Source: Syntrophorhabdaceae bacterium PtaU1.Bin034
GTDB taxonomy: Bacteria; Desulfobacterota_G; Syntrophorhabdia; Syntrophorhabdales; WCHB1-27
Assembly (NCBI GenBank): GCA_002067405.1
Contig: MVRP01000001.1
Coordinates: 76,147 to 140,146 of the forward strand
Reading direction: 5' to 3'
DNA length: 64,000 nucleotides
The translations under genes and the position numbers were made by a program. How positions within the stretch are numbered: the first letter of the stretch is position 1; every line of letters starts with the position of its first letter. The notes under the pieces are model-generated. The model made no database searches. It was not told the DNA's origin and was given only the letters and a program-made list of their open reading frames with translations. Below are positions 38,419 through 46,740 of the stretch, in pieces.

Positions 38419-39639
38419 TTACTCCCCGGTTTTTGGCAGGGTGAAATAGAAGGTCGCGCCTTTGTCGGTCTCGCCCTCGGCCCATACCCGGCCTCCGTGA
38501 CGCTCGACAATGCGTTTTACTACGGCAAGACCGACGCCAGTACCCTCGAATTCGTCGGAACCATGCAGACGCTGGAACAAGCCAAACAGGGTCTGTGCGT
38601 GGCGTGCCTCGAAACCGGAGCCGTTGTCTTTTACAGAGTATGTGTTCACTTCATCGGTGTCGACGCTTGCCATTTCTATAATCGCCTGATCCCGATGCCT
38701 GGTAAACTTGAAGGCATTCGACAGAAGATTGAGGAGCACCTGACGGATCATAGCAGGATCGCCCCAGGCTTCGGACAGATTCCCTACCGTCGCGATCATC
38801 GAGCGGCCCGGATCGACCCGCCTCAGCTCCTCGATGATTGACTTTGCAAGCGCGGTCATATCGATCCTCGTGCGCTGCAACTCGCCCCTCCCGATGCGGC
38901 AGTAATCAAGCAGGTCTCTTATCAACTGGTCCATCTTCCTTGCGCTGTCCTGAATGATGCCGATATAGTTGCGACACTTCTCGGTGGGACCGTTCAGGCA
39001 TGTCTTTTCCATTCGCCTTGAAAAGCCTTCAATTGCGATGAGGGGCAGCTTAAGATCGTGGGAGACCATGTAGTTGAACGCTTCGAGCTCCTCGTTGCTG
39101 TCTTTCAGCTCCTGGACATGCCTCTCAAGCTTCCGGTTCAACATCCGGATCTCTTCCTCGGCAGCTTTAAGTTTCGTAATATCGCGCAAGACCGCAAGGA
39201 CAGCCGGTTCCCCTTTATAGATGGTCTTTACCGCCGAAGACTGGACCCATCGAACCTCCCCATCAGGCCGCTTTATCCTGTACTCAAAAATGTGCTCGGT
39301 AAGCCGGCCCTCCTGCCTGGCGAGGGATCTCTTTCTGACCGCATCGCGATCTTCATGCAGGATGAATTGATCCAGGGGGAGACCAATGACTTCGGAAACG
39401 CTCTTAAGGCCGTGGATCTCCAGGAACGCCCTGTTGACGAAAGCGCGGTTTGTCCCGACGGTAATCGCTATCCCGTCCGCAACGTTCTCCACCACTGCCC
39501 GGTAGAGTTCCTCGCTCTCCTGAAGCAACTGAAGCGTCTGCCCGTGCCGCCGTTCAAGTTCCTCAAGGTCACGGACCTTTTGCCATAGAGGGATCATCGG
39601 CTCCGGGAAAAGATCGTCCCGATTCTCGTTATCTGCCAT
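38419..39639 (-). CDS. PAS-domain sensor histidine kinase
   Basis: 406 aa without membrane segments. PAS domain ~42-160, a coiled linker, HisKA with phospho-acceptor H194 (MVSHDLKLPL), and HATPase_c (N box NLLSNAFKF, G1 DNGSGF, G2 GTGVGLAVVKRI). It resembles bacteriophytochrome-type cytosolic kinases in its catalytic half. No response regulator is adjacent, so it is an orphan kinase. Convergent with the FecR-type gene. Confidence 0.92.
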   Translation of the reverse strand: MADNENRDDLFPEPMIPLWQKVRDLEELERRHGQTLQLLQESEELYRAVVENVADGIAITVGTNRAFVNRAFLEIHGLKSVSEVIGLPLDQFILHEDRDAVRKRSLARQEGRLTEHIFEYRIKRPDGEVRWVQSSAVKTIYKGEPAVLAVLRDITKLKAAEEEIRMLNRKLERHVQELKDSNEELEAFNYMVSHDLKLPLIAIEGFSRRMEKTCLNGPTEKCRNYIGIIQDSARKMDQLIRDLLDYCRIGRGELQRTRIDMTALAKSIIEELRRVDPGRSMIATVGNLSEAWGDPAMIRQVLLNLLSNAFKFTRHRDQAIIEMASVDTDEVNTYSVKDNGSGFEARHAQTLFGLFQRLHGSDEFEGTGVGLAVVKRIVERHGGRVWAEGETDKGATFYFTLPKTGE

Positions 39640-39869
39640 AGCGTCTGCCTGTCAAGAATGTATTGCGCCTGCCCGATGGATGCCATTATAACATGGCGCT
39701 TCGGTAATGCAAAATGCGGGTAAATGCGCGGGGATACACAAAATTCTTGAATTCCTCTCCGCTCGCGTGATAGGCTTGCCCATCGGCACTACGTCCGGCT
39801 TACCCGCGTTATCAACGGCTATTGAGACAAGAAGCAAGATTGATTCACCGCAGTAAGGAGGTTTGGCAA

Positions 39870-40394
39870 ATGGGACTCAGGTATGAAGAAGTAACGGACG
39901 ATGCGAGAAGACTGCTTGATGAGGTTCAGGATAAGCACTTCCCGGAGTTGAAGAATGCGAAGATTATCATGCTTTTCGACTTAAAAAAACGAACGTCCGG
40001 AGGCCGGGTGGTTCTCGGCCGGATCATGAAGACCAACGATCTCTTGAGGCATCTCACCAAGGACGAGGCAGCAGCAGTAGACGGCTATGACTATATCGTT
40101 ACGGTTGACAAACAGGGATGGGATGTCATTGCCGAAACCGATAGGATCAGGCTTCTGAGACACGAGCTTCGCCACACGTTCTATGATATCGAATCGGAAA
40201 ACAGCCCCTACAAACTCATCGACCACAGTATCACAGACTTTTATGAAGAGGTGGAGCTGAACAAGGACGATCCGAAGTGGCGGGAAAGGGTAGCCACGTT
40301 GGTTGCCGATATCTACGAACAGCAAAAAGAAGAGCACAAACAGGAGCGGAACAAGCGCAAAAAGAGGAGAGGGTACGGCGGGAACGGCGAGTAG
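39870..40394 (+). CDS. Putative zinc metallopeptidase-like protein
   Basis: 174 aa, with AAGGAGG 8 nt before the ATG (the frame is open 16 codons further). The core RLLRHELRHTFYD contains a HExxH-like HELRH motif, followed by a downstream Asp/Glu-rich segment. This fits the putative phage-type metallopeptidase family, proteins also found on bacterial chromosomes. The C-terminal 25 residues are highly charged (KQERNKRKKRR). Substrate unknown; proteolytic activity is not certain. Confidence 0.65.
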   Translation: MGLRYEEVTDDARRLLDEVQDKHFPELKNAKIIMLFDLKKRTSGGRVVLGRIMKTNDLLRHLTKDEAAAVDGYDYIVTVDKQGWDVIAETDRIRLLRHELRHTFYDIESENSPYKLIDHSITDFYEEVELNKDDPKWRERVATLVADIYEQQKEEHKQERNKRKKRRGYGGNGE

Positions 40395-40427
40395 CAGTCC
40401 CCGCCTTCTGCTTGTGCCAGAAAGTGG

Positions 40428-40457
40428 TTGACAGCGCGCTCCTGGATGGGCTACGAT
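40428..40457 (+). promoter_or_regulatory. Promoter for the 2-oxoacid oxidoreductase operon
   Basis: TTGACA, 18-nt spacer, TACGAT, predicting a ~130-nt leader before the first ATG. Confidence 0.6.
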
Positions 40458-40501
40458 TTCAGGCGCGTTGACTTGCCTGACGCCTTTTTCTTTTGGGAGG
40501 G

Positions 40502-40541
40502 GGAAAGCCGGGGCATCCACATTGGCAGGTTGCGGCTTTCC
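40502..40541 (+). promoter_or_regulatory. Hairpin in the leader of the 2-oxoacid oxidoreductase operon
   Basis: A 9-bp stem (40502-40510 with 40533-40541) in the leader. It is preceded by alternative short pairings near 40459-40485 that run into TTTTTCTTTT. This could be an attenuator, but no known riboswitch family is recognised. Confidence 0.3.
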
Positions 40542-40594
40542 TGATGAAGGGCGACCGGGTACCCGCGCAGATATTTCAATAATTGCATACAATC

Positions 40595-40804
40595 ATGAAA
40601 GGCACGATAGAAATAGACCGGGAACGATGCAAAGGCTGCTTTTTTTGCATCGAGCACTGTCCAAAGAAGGCGATCGCTCTTTCCGGCAAGCTCAATTTAA
40701 AGGGCTATTTTGTCGCGGAATTGAACAGTGACAATGGGTGTACGGGCTGCGCCACGTGCGCGGTCGTCTGTCCCGAGGTGGCGATTGAGGTGTACAAGGC
40801 ATGA
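40595..40804 (+). CDS. korD: 2-oxoacid:ferredoxin oxidoreductase, delta (ferredoxin) subunit
   Basis: 69 aa from ATG; a TTG four codons earlier is possible and no strong ribosome site is seen for either. Two [4Fe-4S] motifs: CKGCFFCIEHCP and CTGCATCAVVCP. This is the electron-carrying subunit of four-subunit 2-oxoglutarate/2-oxoisovalerate-type ferredoxin oxidoreductases. It overlaps the alpha gene by 4 nt. Symbol by family; the true 2-oxoacid is not determined. Confidence 0.88.
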   Translation: MKGTIEIDRERCKGCFFCIEHCPKKAIALSGKLNLKGYFVAELNSDNGCTGCATCAVVCPEVAIEVYKA

Positions 40805-41874
40805 GAAAGCTGATGAACGGAAACAGCGCTTGTGCCGAGTCGGCCGTCCTTTCCGGCTGCACCTGCTACTTCGGCTATCCCATCACACCCCAGAATGAAC
40901 TGGGCGAATACATGGCAAAAAGGCTTTCGGAAGTATCGGGAGGGGTATTTATCCAGTCCGAGAGCGAGATTGCGGCAATAAATATGGTCTTGGGCGCGAG
41001 CGTTGCCGGCGCCAGGGTGATGACCTCTTCGAGCAGTCCCGGTGTGAGCCTCAAGCAGGAAGGCATTTCCTACCTTTCGGCTGACGAGCTTCCCGCCGTT
41101 ATCGTGAACATGTCTCGGGGAGGCCCCGGGATGGGGAATATCTCTCCTGCCCAGTCGGATTACCTTCAGGCCACGCGTGGCGGCGGACACGGAGACTACC
41201 GGACAATCGTGCTGGCGCCTTCATCGGTTCAGGAAATCGCGGATCTCATGCCCGTGGCTTTCGACCTCGCCGACCAGTACAGGAATCCTGTGGTGGTGCT
41301 GGGCGACGGCATGCTGGGCCAGATGATGGAGCCCGTGAGTTTCGACCATATTACCAGAGGCAAGGAATACACCAAGGATTACATCCTGTCAGGGGCAGAC
41401 GGGAGACCTTCCCGCATGGTCCGGTCTCTCCTTTTCGATACCAAGGAAGAAGAGGAGCATAACTGGAAACTCTTCAGGAAGTTTCAGCGGATCGAGCAGA
41501 ACGAAGTCCGTTTTGAAACACATTTGCTGGAAGACGCCGAAATGGTGGTGGTCGCTTACGGAACCGCCGCCAGGATCGTGAAAGGGGCCATCAAGAGGCT
41601 CAGACAGGAGCAGCTCAAGGTCGGCCTTATACGTCCCATTACTCTCTGGCCATTCCCCAAAAAGGTGATCCAGGAGGCGGCCAAGCAGGTGACGGATTTC
41701 TTCGTATTCGAAATGAACGCGGGCCAGATGGTCGAGGACGTGAAGCTGTCCCTTGAAGGTAAGGGACATGTCCATTTTTACGGAAGACCGGGCGGCGTCA
41801 TACCTACGCCCATAGAATTGTACCGCATCATCTCCCGCCACTATTATCAGGCAAAGCGGAGCAAGAAACAGTGA
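40801..41874 (+). CDS. korA: 2-oxoacid:ferredoxin oxidoreductase, alpha subunit
   Basis: 357 aa. Pyrimidine-binding domain with GYPITPQNEL and ESEIAAINMVLGAS, then SSSSPGVSLKQEG and the RGGPGMG loop, and a C-terminal domain (VVVAYGTAARIVKGAI). It resembles VorB/KorA. It oxidatively decarboxylates a 2-oxoacid to acyl-CoA, reducing ferredoxin, or runs in reverse. Order delta-alpha-beta-gamma with 4-7 nt overlaps shows a tightly coupled operon. Confidence 0.93.
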   Translation: MRKLMNGNSACAESAVLSGCTCYFGYPITPQNELGEYMAKRLSEVSGGVFIQSESEIAAINMVLGASVAGARVMTSSSSPGVSLKQEGISYLSADELPAVIVNMSRGGPGMGNISPAQSDYLQATRGGGHGDYRTIVLAPSSVQEIADLMPVAFDLADQYRNPVVVLGDGMLGQMMEPVSFDHITRGKEYTKDYILSGADGRPSRMVRSLLFDTKEEEEHNWKLFRKFQRIEQNEVRFETHLLEDAEMVVVAYGTAARIVKGAIKRLRQEQLKVGLIRPITLWPFPKKVIQEAAKQVTDFFVFEMNAGQMVEDVKLSLEGKGHVHFYGRPGGVIPTPIELYRIISRHYYQAKRSKKQ

Positions 41875-42614
41875 AAAAAGTCTACTCCAGGCCCAAGCTG
41901 CTGAAGGAAGCACACTTCCACTACTGTCCGGGATGCGGCCACAGTATTGTGACCCGTCTCATTGCAGAAGTGCTCGAGGAGATGGATCTCGGAGGAAAGG
42001 CGATCTGCGTCGCCCCGGCGGGTTGCGGCATGCTGGTATACAACTACTTCGCTATCGACACCCTTGAGTCTGCCCATGGCCGCGGCGCTGCCGTTGCAAC
42101 AGGGATAAAGCGGGTGAGGCCGCAAAATCTGGTTTTCTCGTATCAGGGTGACGGCGACCTCGCCGCTATAGGAACTGCGGAGAGCTTTCACGCAGCCAAC
42201 CGCGGCGAGCTGATTTCAGTTATCTTTGTCAATAACGGGGTCTACGGGATGACGGGCGGGCAGATGGCGCCGACAACCCTCCTTGAACAGGTTACCACAA
42301 CGACACCGGAAGGCAGGAACCAGGCAAAGGCCGGCCATCCTGTCAAGATGTGTGAGGTTTTGGCGGTGCTCGCAGGAACGAGCTATCTGGAAAGGGTGTC
42401 CGTCAACAAACCGGCCGCGATTCTGAAGGCAAAAAAGGCTATTGCCAGGGCGTTCCAGCACCAGTTGAAGGGAACGGGTTTTTCCATGGTGGAGGTCCTT
42501 TCTCCCTGCCCCACGAACTGGAAGATGAGTACCCTCGGTGCCTGCAAATGGATTGACGACGTGATGAGCAAGGAGTTCCCGCTGGGCGTCGTGAAAGAGG
42601 TGCCCCTATGCTGA
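41871..42614 (+). CDS. korB: 2-oxoacid:ferredoxin oxidoreductase, beta (TPP) subunit
   Basis: 247 aa. It has HYCPGCGHS, the CVAPAGCGM Cys pair, and the TPP motif beginning GDGDLAAIG and ending NNGVYGMTGGQ. It binds thiamine diphosphate and is expected to hold a [4Fe-4S] cluster between its conserved cysteines. It overlaps korA and korC. Confidence 0.94.
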   Translation: MKKVYSRPKLLKEAHFHYCPGCGHSIVTRLIAEVLEEMDLGGKAICVAPAGCGMLVYNYFAIDTLESAHGRGAAVATGIKRVRPQNLVFSYQGDGDLAAIGTAESFHAANRGELISVIFVNNGVYGMTGGQMAPTTLLEQVTTTTPEGRNQAKAGHPVKMCEVLAVLAGTSYLERVSVNKPAAILKAKKAIARAFQHQLKGTGFSMVEVLSPCPTNWKMSTLGACKWIDDVMSKEFPLGVVKEVPLC

Positions 42615-43147
42615 TCAGGACCATTTTTTCCGGTTTTGGGGGCCAGGGCGTGCTGTCAATGGGGTATACAATCGCCAATGCGGCAATGATCGAAGGCAAA
42701 TATGTCACCTATCTTCCCTCGTACGGCGTTGAAGTGCGGGGCGGGACTGCCAATTGCACGATCGTGGTGTCGGACGAAGAAATAGCTTCTCCGGTCGCTT
42801 CGGAGCCCGAGTTTGTTGTCGCCATGAATCAACCTTCGTTTATAAGGTTCCAGAGCATTCTACCATCAGGCGGTCTTATTTGCGTCAATTCCTCGATGGT
42901 TGACATCTCGTCGGCAAGGAGCGATATCGAGGTGGTGGCCGTCCCCACCAGCGAACTTGCCGAGGAACTGGGGACCGTCAAAGTGGCAAACATGGTTATG
43001 CTCGGGGCGCTCATAAAAGTCAGCGATATGATTTCTTTTGATTTTCTGCTCAACAACCTTTCCGAGGTCCTCGGGGAGGGCAAATCGAAATTGACGAAGC
43101 TCAACAAGGCCGCCCTTGAGCGGGGCTTCGACTACGTGAAGGAGTAA
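42608..43147 (+). CDS. korC: 2-oxoacid:ferredoxin oxidoreductase, gamma subunit
   Basis: 179 aa, the POR gamma domain: FSGFGGQGVLSMGY at the N-terminus and SYGVEVRGGTANC, both diagnostic. It completes the enzyme, overlapping korB by 7 nt. The ACT-domain gene follows after 6 nt. Confidence 0.94.
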   Translation: MLIRTIFSGFGGQGVLSMGYTIANAAMIEGKYVTYLPSYGVEVRGGTANCTIVVSDEEIASPVASEPEFVVAMNQPSFIRFQSILPSGGLICVNSSMVDISSARSDIEVVAVPTSELAEELGTVKVANMVMLGALIKVSDMISFDFLLNNLSEVLGEGKSKLTKLNKAALERGFDYVKE

Positions 43148-43153
43148 GTCCCG

Positions 43154-43582
43154 ATGGTAATTACCCAGATCTCCGTTATCCTGGACAACGTGCCGGGAGC
43201 CCTGTCGAATGTCAGCGAAATCCTGGGGAGAGAGGGGGTCAACATCCGGGCGATCTCAGTCGCGGACACGTCGGATATGAGCACCGTCCGTTTCGTGGTC
43301 GATGATCCCGTAAAAGCCCTTAACATCCTGAAGGGCCGCGGATTCAGGACAAAAGAGACCGATGTGCTGGCAGTGGAGACACCCGACCACCCCGGCGGCA
43401 TGAACGCGGTCCTGCGGCCGCTTAAAGACGCCGGGATCAACGTCCATTATCTTTATCCACACCTGGGCCGTGCGAGCGGCCAGGCAATCGTCATCCTCGG
43501 CGTCGACAGGACCGAGGATGCGCAGAAGGTCCTGCAGCAGAACTGGGTCCGCACGCTGGGCAAAGAAGTCTACAATATCTGA
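43154..43582 (+). CDS. Tandem ACT-domain protein
   Basis: 142 aa made of two ACT domains (VPGALSNVSEILGREGVNIRAI and a second starting VETPDHPGGMNAVL). ACT domains bind amino acids. Stand-alone tandem-ACT proteins are common next to 2-oxoacid or indolepyruvate oxidoreductases and phenylacetate-CoA ligases in anaerobes. It is probably a regulator of the preceding enzyme by an amino acid (inference). It looks like the last gene of the operon. Confidence 0.88.
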   Translation: MVITQISVILDNVPGALSNVSEILGREGVNIRAISVADTSDMSTVRFVVDDPVKALNILKGRGFRTKETDVLAVETPDHPGGMNAVLRPLKDAGINVHYLYPHLGRASGQAIVILGVDRTEDAQKVLQQNWVRTLGKEVYNI

Positions 43583-43744
43583 TCTGGTAAAAGTGGCCGG
43601 ATGCTCTGTTGCTTCACGGCAGGATTCCGGGCGTCACTATCCAGTCGACATGGAACCGATGAGCGGCTTTGTCAACCTGAAAGAGCGAATGAATTCATTT
43701 GGAAAGAAAAGAAGCGAAAAGAAAGGCGCTGAGCGTGTGAGGAA

Positions 43745-43780
43745 AGGGGCCGACCGGCTCTCACGAGCGAGACGGCCCCT
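43745..43780 (-). terminator. Terminator after thioredoxin
   Basis: An 8-bp stem (AGGGGCCG at 43780-43773, CGGCCCCT at 43752-43745 on the minus strand) encloses a smaller CTC-GAG hairpin and is followed by TTTCC. It lies just past the trxA stop and could serve the converging ACT gene too. Confidence 0.6.
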
Positions 43781-43788
43781 GATAGTCC

Positions 43789-44115
43789 TTAGCCGAGCAC
43801 TTTTTTGAGAAGGTTGTCTACCTGGGCCTTCGGCACAGCACCGACGATCCGGTCAACCACCTCGCCGTTGTTGAAGAGGATCAGCGTGGGGATCCCCCTG
43901 ATGCCGAACTTCGATGGAGTCAGCGGGTTTGAATCGACGTTCAACTTCAACACCTTGACTTTACCGTCGTACTCGTCCGCAACATTATCGAGAATAGGGC
44001 CCATCGTCTGGCAAGGTCCGCACCATGTAGCCCAAAAATCGACTAGTACAGGAATCTTCGATTCTACTACTTCCGTTGGAAAATCAGCATCATTTAAAGG
44101 CAAGGCCTTACTCAT
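43789..44115 (-). CDS. trxA: Thioredoxin
   Basis: 108 aa, AAGGAGG ribosome site. Active site WCGPC in FWATWCGPCQTMGP and cis-Pro in GIPTLILF. It is a cytosolic disulfide reductase. It follows a small zinc ribbon gene by 56 nt and shares its promoter. No thioredoxin reductase is in the window. Confidence 0.97.
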   Translation of the reverse strand: MSKALPLNDADFPTEVVESKIPVLVDFWATWCGPCQTMGPILDNVADEYDGKVKVLKLNVDSNPLTPSKFGIRGIPTLILFNNGEVVDRIVGAVPKAQVDNLLKKVLG

Positions 44116-44171
44116 ACATCCTCCTTTGGTGAAAACTCCGGAAACGGCAACGCCGTTCCTGATTGTTACCT

Positions 44172-44345
44172 TCAGCTAAAACGACCTCTTGTACCGCAGG
44201 ATGACGGCGCAGCCGGACGATCAGGCCGCACCACCACCTCTTTGCTTCCGCAATGAATGCAGGCAGGCTCCTTTTCGTCTTCCTTGACCTGAAAAGGCCT
44301 TCCGCACCTCTTACACTCGTACTTGCGGTGAGACATTCCTTCCAT
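44172..44345 (-). CDS. Small zinc-ribbon protein
   Basis: 57 aa, beginning MEGMSHRKYECKRCGRPF, with a second CIHCGSKEV knuckle, giving a Cys4 zinc ribbon of the FmdB/rubredoxin-like type. GGAGGGTT precedes the ATG directly; a second ATG three codons in is possible. It is short enough to be missed by length filters. It is co-transcribed with trxA, which may act on its cysteines (inference). Confidence 0.8.
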   Translation of the reverse strand: MEGMSHRKYECKRCGRPFQVKEDEKEPACIHCGSKEVVVRPDRPAAPSSCGTRGRFS

Positions 44346-44385
44346 AACCCTCCCCTTACTGCTCGAAACGTGCTTTTGTTAAAGT

Positions 44386-44414
44386 ATTATAAGGCACCAT
44401 AGAGTCGATTACAA
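44386..44414 (-). promoter_or_regulatory. Promoter for the zinc ribbon-trxA pair
   Basis: On the minus strand TTGTAA, 17-nt spacer, TATAAT, ending ~40 nt before the zinc ribbon start codon. Confidence 0.75.
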
Positions 44415-44616
44415 CATGGCGCTAAAAGCGACAAATCAATACAGGGCCGATTTTTGATCTCAGAGTCGATGGCTACTTTTGTTCACAGGAATCCTTCCCA
44501 TCAGGCTGGATTCATGTCTCGACGCCGAATCGTGGCAGCACGTATCTGTTAAGCAGGAACCACACGACAATGATGCCGGCCGGTAAGACAAGGTCTTTTA
44601 CGAGGCGTGCCGGCTT

Positions 44617-44808
44617 TCAGAAAAGGAAGGATGCCTTCTCGTTTTCTTCGAGTATACCCACATACACGTCTTCGTCGGATAACTCATTGCTGCCCATTTC
44701 CTTCTTTACCTGGCTGCTTCCGCAGCTAGGACAGAAGACGTTTTTCACATTCATCGGAAGAAAAATACATCCGCACAGATCGCACAGGTATTCTTCAGGT
44801 ATTGTCAC
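44617..44808 (-). CDS. Small rubredoxin/zinc-ribbon-like protein
   Basis: 63 aa from a GTG with AAGGAGG 7 nt upstream; the frame is open for 29 more codons, but those look non-coding. CDLCG and CPSCG knuckles 17 residues apart form a Cys4 metal site, zinc or iron. The acidic C-terminal half (SNELSDEDVYVGILEENEK) is unassigned. Transcribed alone; function unknown. Confidence 0.72.
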   Translation of the reverse strand: MTIPEEYLCDLCGCIFLPMNVKNVFCPSCGSSQVKKEMGSNELSDEDVYVGILEENEKASFLF

Positions 44809-45039
44809 CGCGCTTCCTCCTTTTTTCCCTGCAATCCTTACGGTCCATACACAGCCTGTTAATAATACAGCCCGTTCTGTACCGGCAGTAGTCATCCGGA
44901 TGGGGGCAAGGATTTTTGACCGTGTCGACTTCCTGATTGTATTTCAGGCATGAAAAATTTGTTATTTCCACTATCGCCTTAAGTCCACTACATACTATGC
45001 TTTCGGGCGGGTGTTGTCAATAGCACGGAAACAGCCTGT

Positions 45040-45696
45040 TCATGCAAAGAATTCCGAGAGGATAATCTGAAAATTCTTCTCTATTGCCTTCCGCCCCTTC
45101 AACAGGTCTCCGTGCCCCGGGATTACATACTCGATATCGAGCGTGGAGAGCCTGCGGATGCTCTCACCCAGTTGGTCGAGGTCGCCTCCCGGCAGGTCCG
45201 TCCTTCCCACGCCCAAATAGAACAGGGTGTCTCCGGAGATAAGAACCTTCTCCCTTGGATAATAGAGGCAGATCGACCCGGGTGAGTGCCCCGGGGTCAA
45301 GATCACGTGAAGGTCCTTATCTCCAAGAGTCAGGGAGCCTTCGCTGAGCAACAGGTCAAACGATTTCGCGGGAAGCTGAGCGCCTGTGGCGACAAACAGC
45401 TCCCTCCCTTCTTCCTGGAGGTACAGGTATTCCTTCTTGCTTATGGCGCGCAGGACCTTTTCATCAAACCGGTCCGTCGATTCCACATGGTCGGGGTGGC
45501 CGTGGGTGAAGATGACGAGCTTTATCCGTCCCGGATCAATGCCGTCACGCAGCATGCCGTCGGCAACGTTGTTGAAAAGGTGCGAGTGGCCCGGATCAAT
45601 GAGGGTAGGCACAGGGCCGTCGATGAAAACCGTGTTGGCATTATTCTCCTGCATCGACATCCAGGGATAAAAGTAAAGGTCTTTCAGAATCCTCAT
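45040..45696 (-). CDS. Metallo-beta-lactamase-fold hydrolase, glyoxalase II-like
   Basis: 218 aa. Metal motif THGHPDHVES (HxHxDH), then TPGHSPGSICLYY, SGDTLFYLGVGR and IPGHGD, the pattern of glyoxalase II and persulfide dioxygenase-type enzymes. Its start overlaps the PP-loop gene stop by 4 nt. The coupling suggests a role in sulfur transfer or thioester chemistry rather than methylglyoxal removal (inference). Confidence 0.88.
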   Translation of the reverse strand: MRILKDLYFYPWMSMQENNANTVFIDGPVPTLIDPGHSHLFNNVADGMLRDGIDPGRIKLVIFTHGHPDHVESTDRFDEKVLRAISKKEYLYLQEEGRELFVATGAQLPAKSFDLLLSEGSLTLGDKDLHVILTPGHSPGSICLYYPREKVLISGDTLFYLGVGRTDLPGGDLDQLGESIRRLSTLDIEYVIPGHGDLLKGRKAIEKNFQIILSEFFA

Positions 45697-46691
45697 TGTT
45701 CCTCCTTGATACGGTACTGTTCCGGATTGATTTCAGCCCTCTCAACCGCATGGCGCCTGACTTCTCCATGGCAATGTGCCTCGATGATAATGGGCGAAGC
45801 GTCACTCTTTCCGTAAAACGCCATGATATTGGCGACTATCGGCAATGATCCCTCATCCAGATCCCCTTTTATCAGCCCGCTCGGCCCCTTGAAATTCCGG
45901 GGATGAATGAGACAGTAGGGGGGTGACCAGAAATGGGACAGGTAGTCATTCTCTTCCTTATTCCTTCCCAATACGAGCCGTTTTCCCTCAAAGGTGAAAT
46001 GGCGCCCCACACGAAGAAGCGCAATGTCCCCCATCGAAAACGCCGGTTCATGGGTAAACAGGTCCCGAAGCTTGTGGGCGAATATGGGGTCTGTGAGCAG
46101 ACAGCCGCCTGCGGGGCAGGAGAATCGGGTCAAACCGTATTCTTCGGCAAGCTCGTACTGCACCCGTCTCGACCTTCCGCTTATGCCGAAAAGCCCTTCC
46201 CTGTCCAGGACCCCCTCCTTCTCGGGAAGAGTAGGGGGAAAAAATTTGGCGGACAGCGGCCTGACGATGAGGCCCTCCAGGCCGCTTTGCCTTTCGATCA
46301 GGTCCATGGTCCTTCTTTGCTGCGACATGGGACGTTGGCCCAGCACCTCGCCGGTTACTATGAATGATGCATCTTCTTCCGTCATTAGTCCATAGGTGAG
46401 CCGGAGCATATAAATCCTGCAGTCGATGCAGGGGTTCATGTTCTTACCGTAACCGTGCTTGGGATTTCTTACCACCTTGAGGTAGTCTTCGCCCTTGTCC
46501 CTTATAAGGACCTTTATTCCCAGCTCCTCGCCCGCGACGAGCGCGCCTTCGCCCTTATCATCCCTGATGCTGTTGCACAAAGGCGAGGTGTAATGAACAC
46601 CAACGACTTCAATCCCCTGGCCGATGACGATTTTCGAGGCGAGAAGGCTGTCAAGCCCACCCGACAGGAGAGATATTGCTTTTCTGTTCAT
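45693..46691 (-). CDS. PP-loop ATPase, tRNA thiouridylase-like
   Basis: 332 aa. The ATP pyrophosphatase P-loop SGGLDS is at residues 10-15. Cysteines in NPCIDCR and in SCPAGGC are likely metal or sulfur carriers. The C-terminal third resembles an NFACT-type RNA-binding segment in this family. Related proteins are annotated as tRNA 2-thiouridylase-like or ThiI-like, without proven substrate. Coupled to the metallo-beta-lactamase-fold gene and followed upstream by DUF39-cysK, it sits in a sulfur-handling neighbourhood. Confidence 0.78.
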   Translation of the reverse strand: MNRKAISLLSGGLDSLLASKIVIGQGIEVVGVHYTSPLCNSIRDDKGEGALVAGEELGIKVLIRDKGEDYLKVVRNPKHGYGKNMNPCIDCRIYMLRLTYGLMTEEDASFIVTGEVLGQRPMSQQRRTMDLIERQSGLEGLIVRPLSAKFFPPTLPEKEGVLDREGLFGISGRSRRVQYELAEEYGLTRFSCPAGGCLLTDPIFAHKLRDLFTHEPAFSMGDIALLRVGRHFTFEGKRLVLGRNKEENDYLSHFWSPPYCLIHPRNFKGPSGLIKGDLDEGSLPIVANIMAFYGKSDASPIIIEAHCHGEVRRHAVERAEINPEQYRIKEEQ

Positions 46692-46740
46692 ACCCTATTT
46701 TCTCACAGCCCTATGACAACGTCAGCTACCGGGCAGAAAG

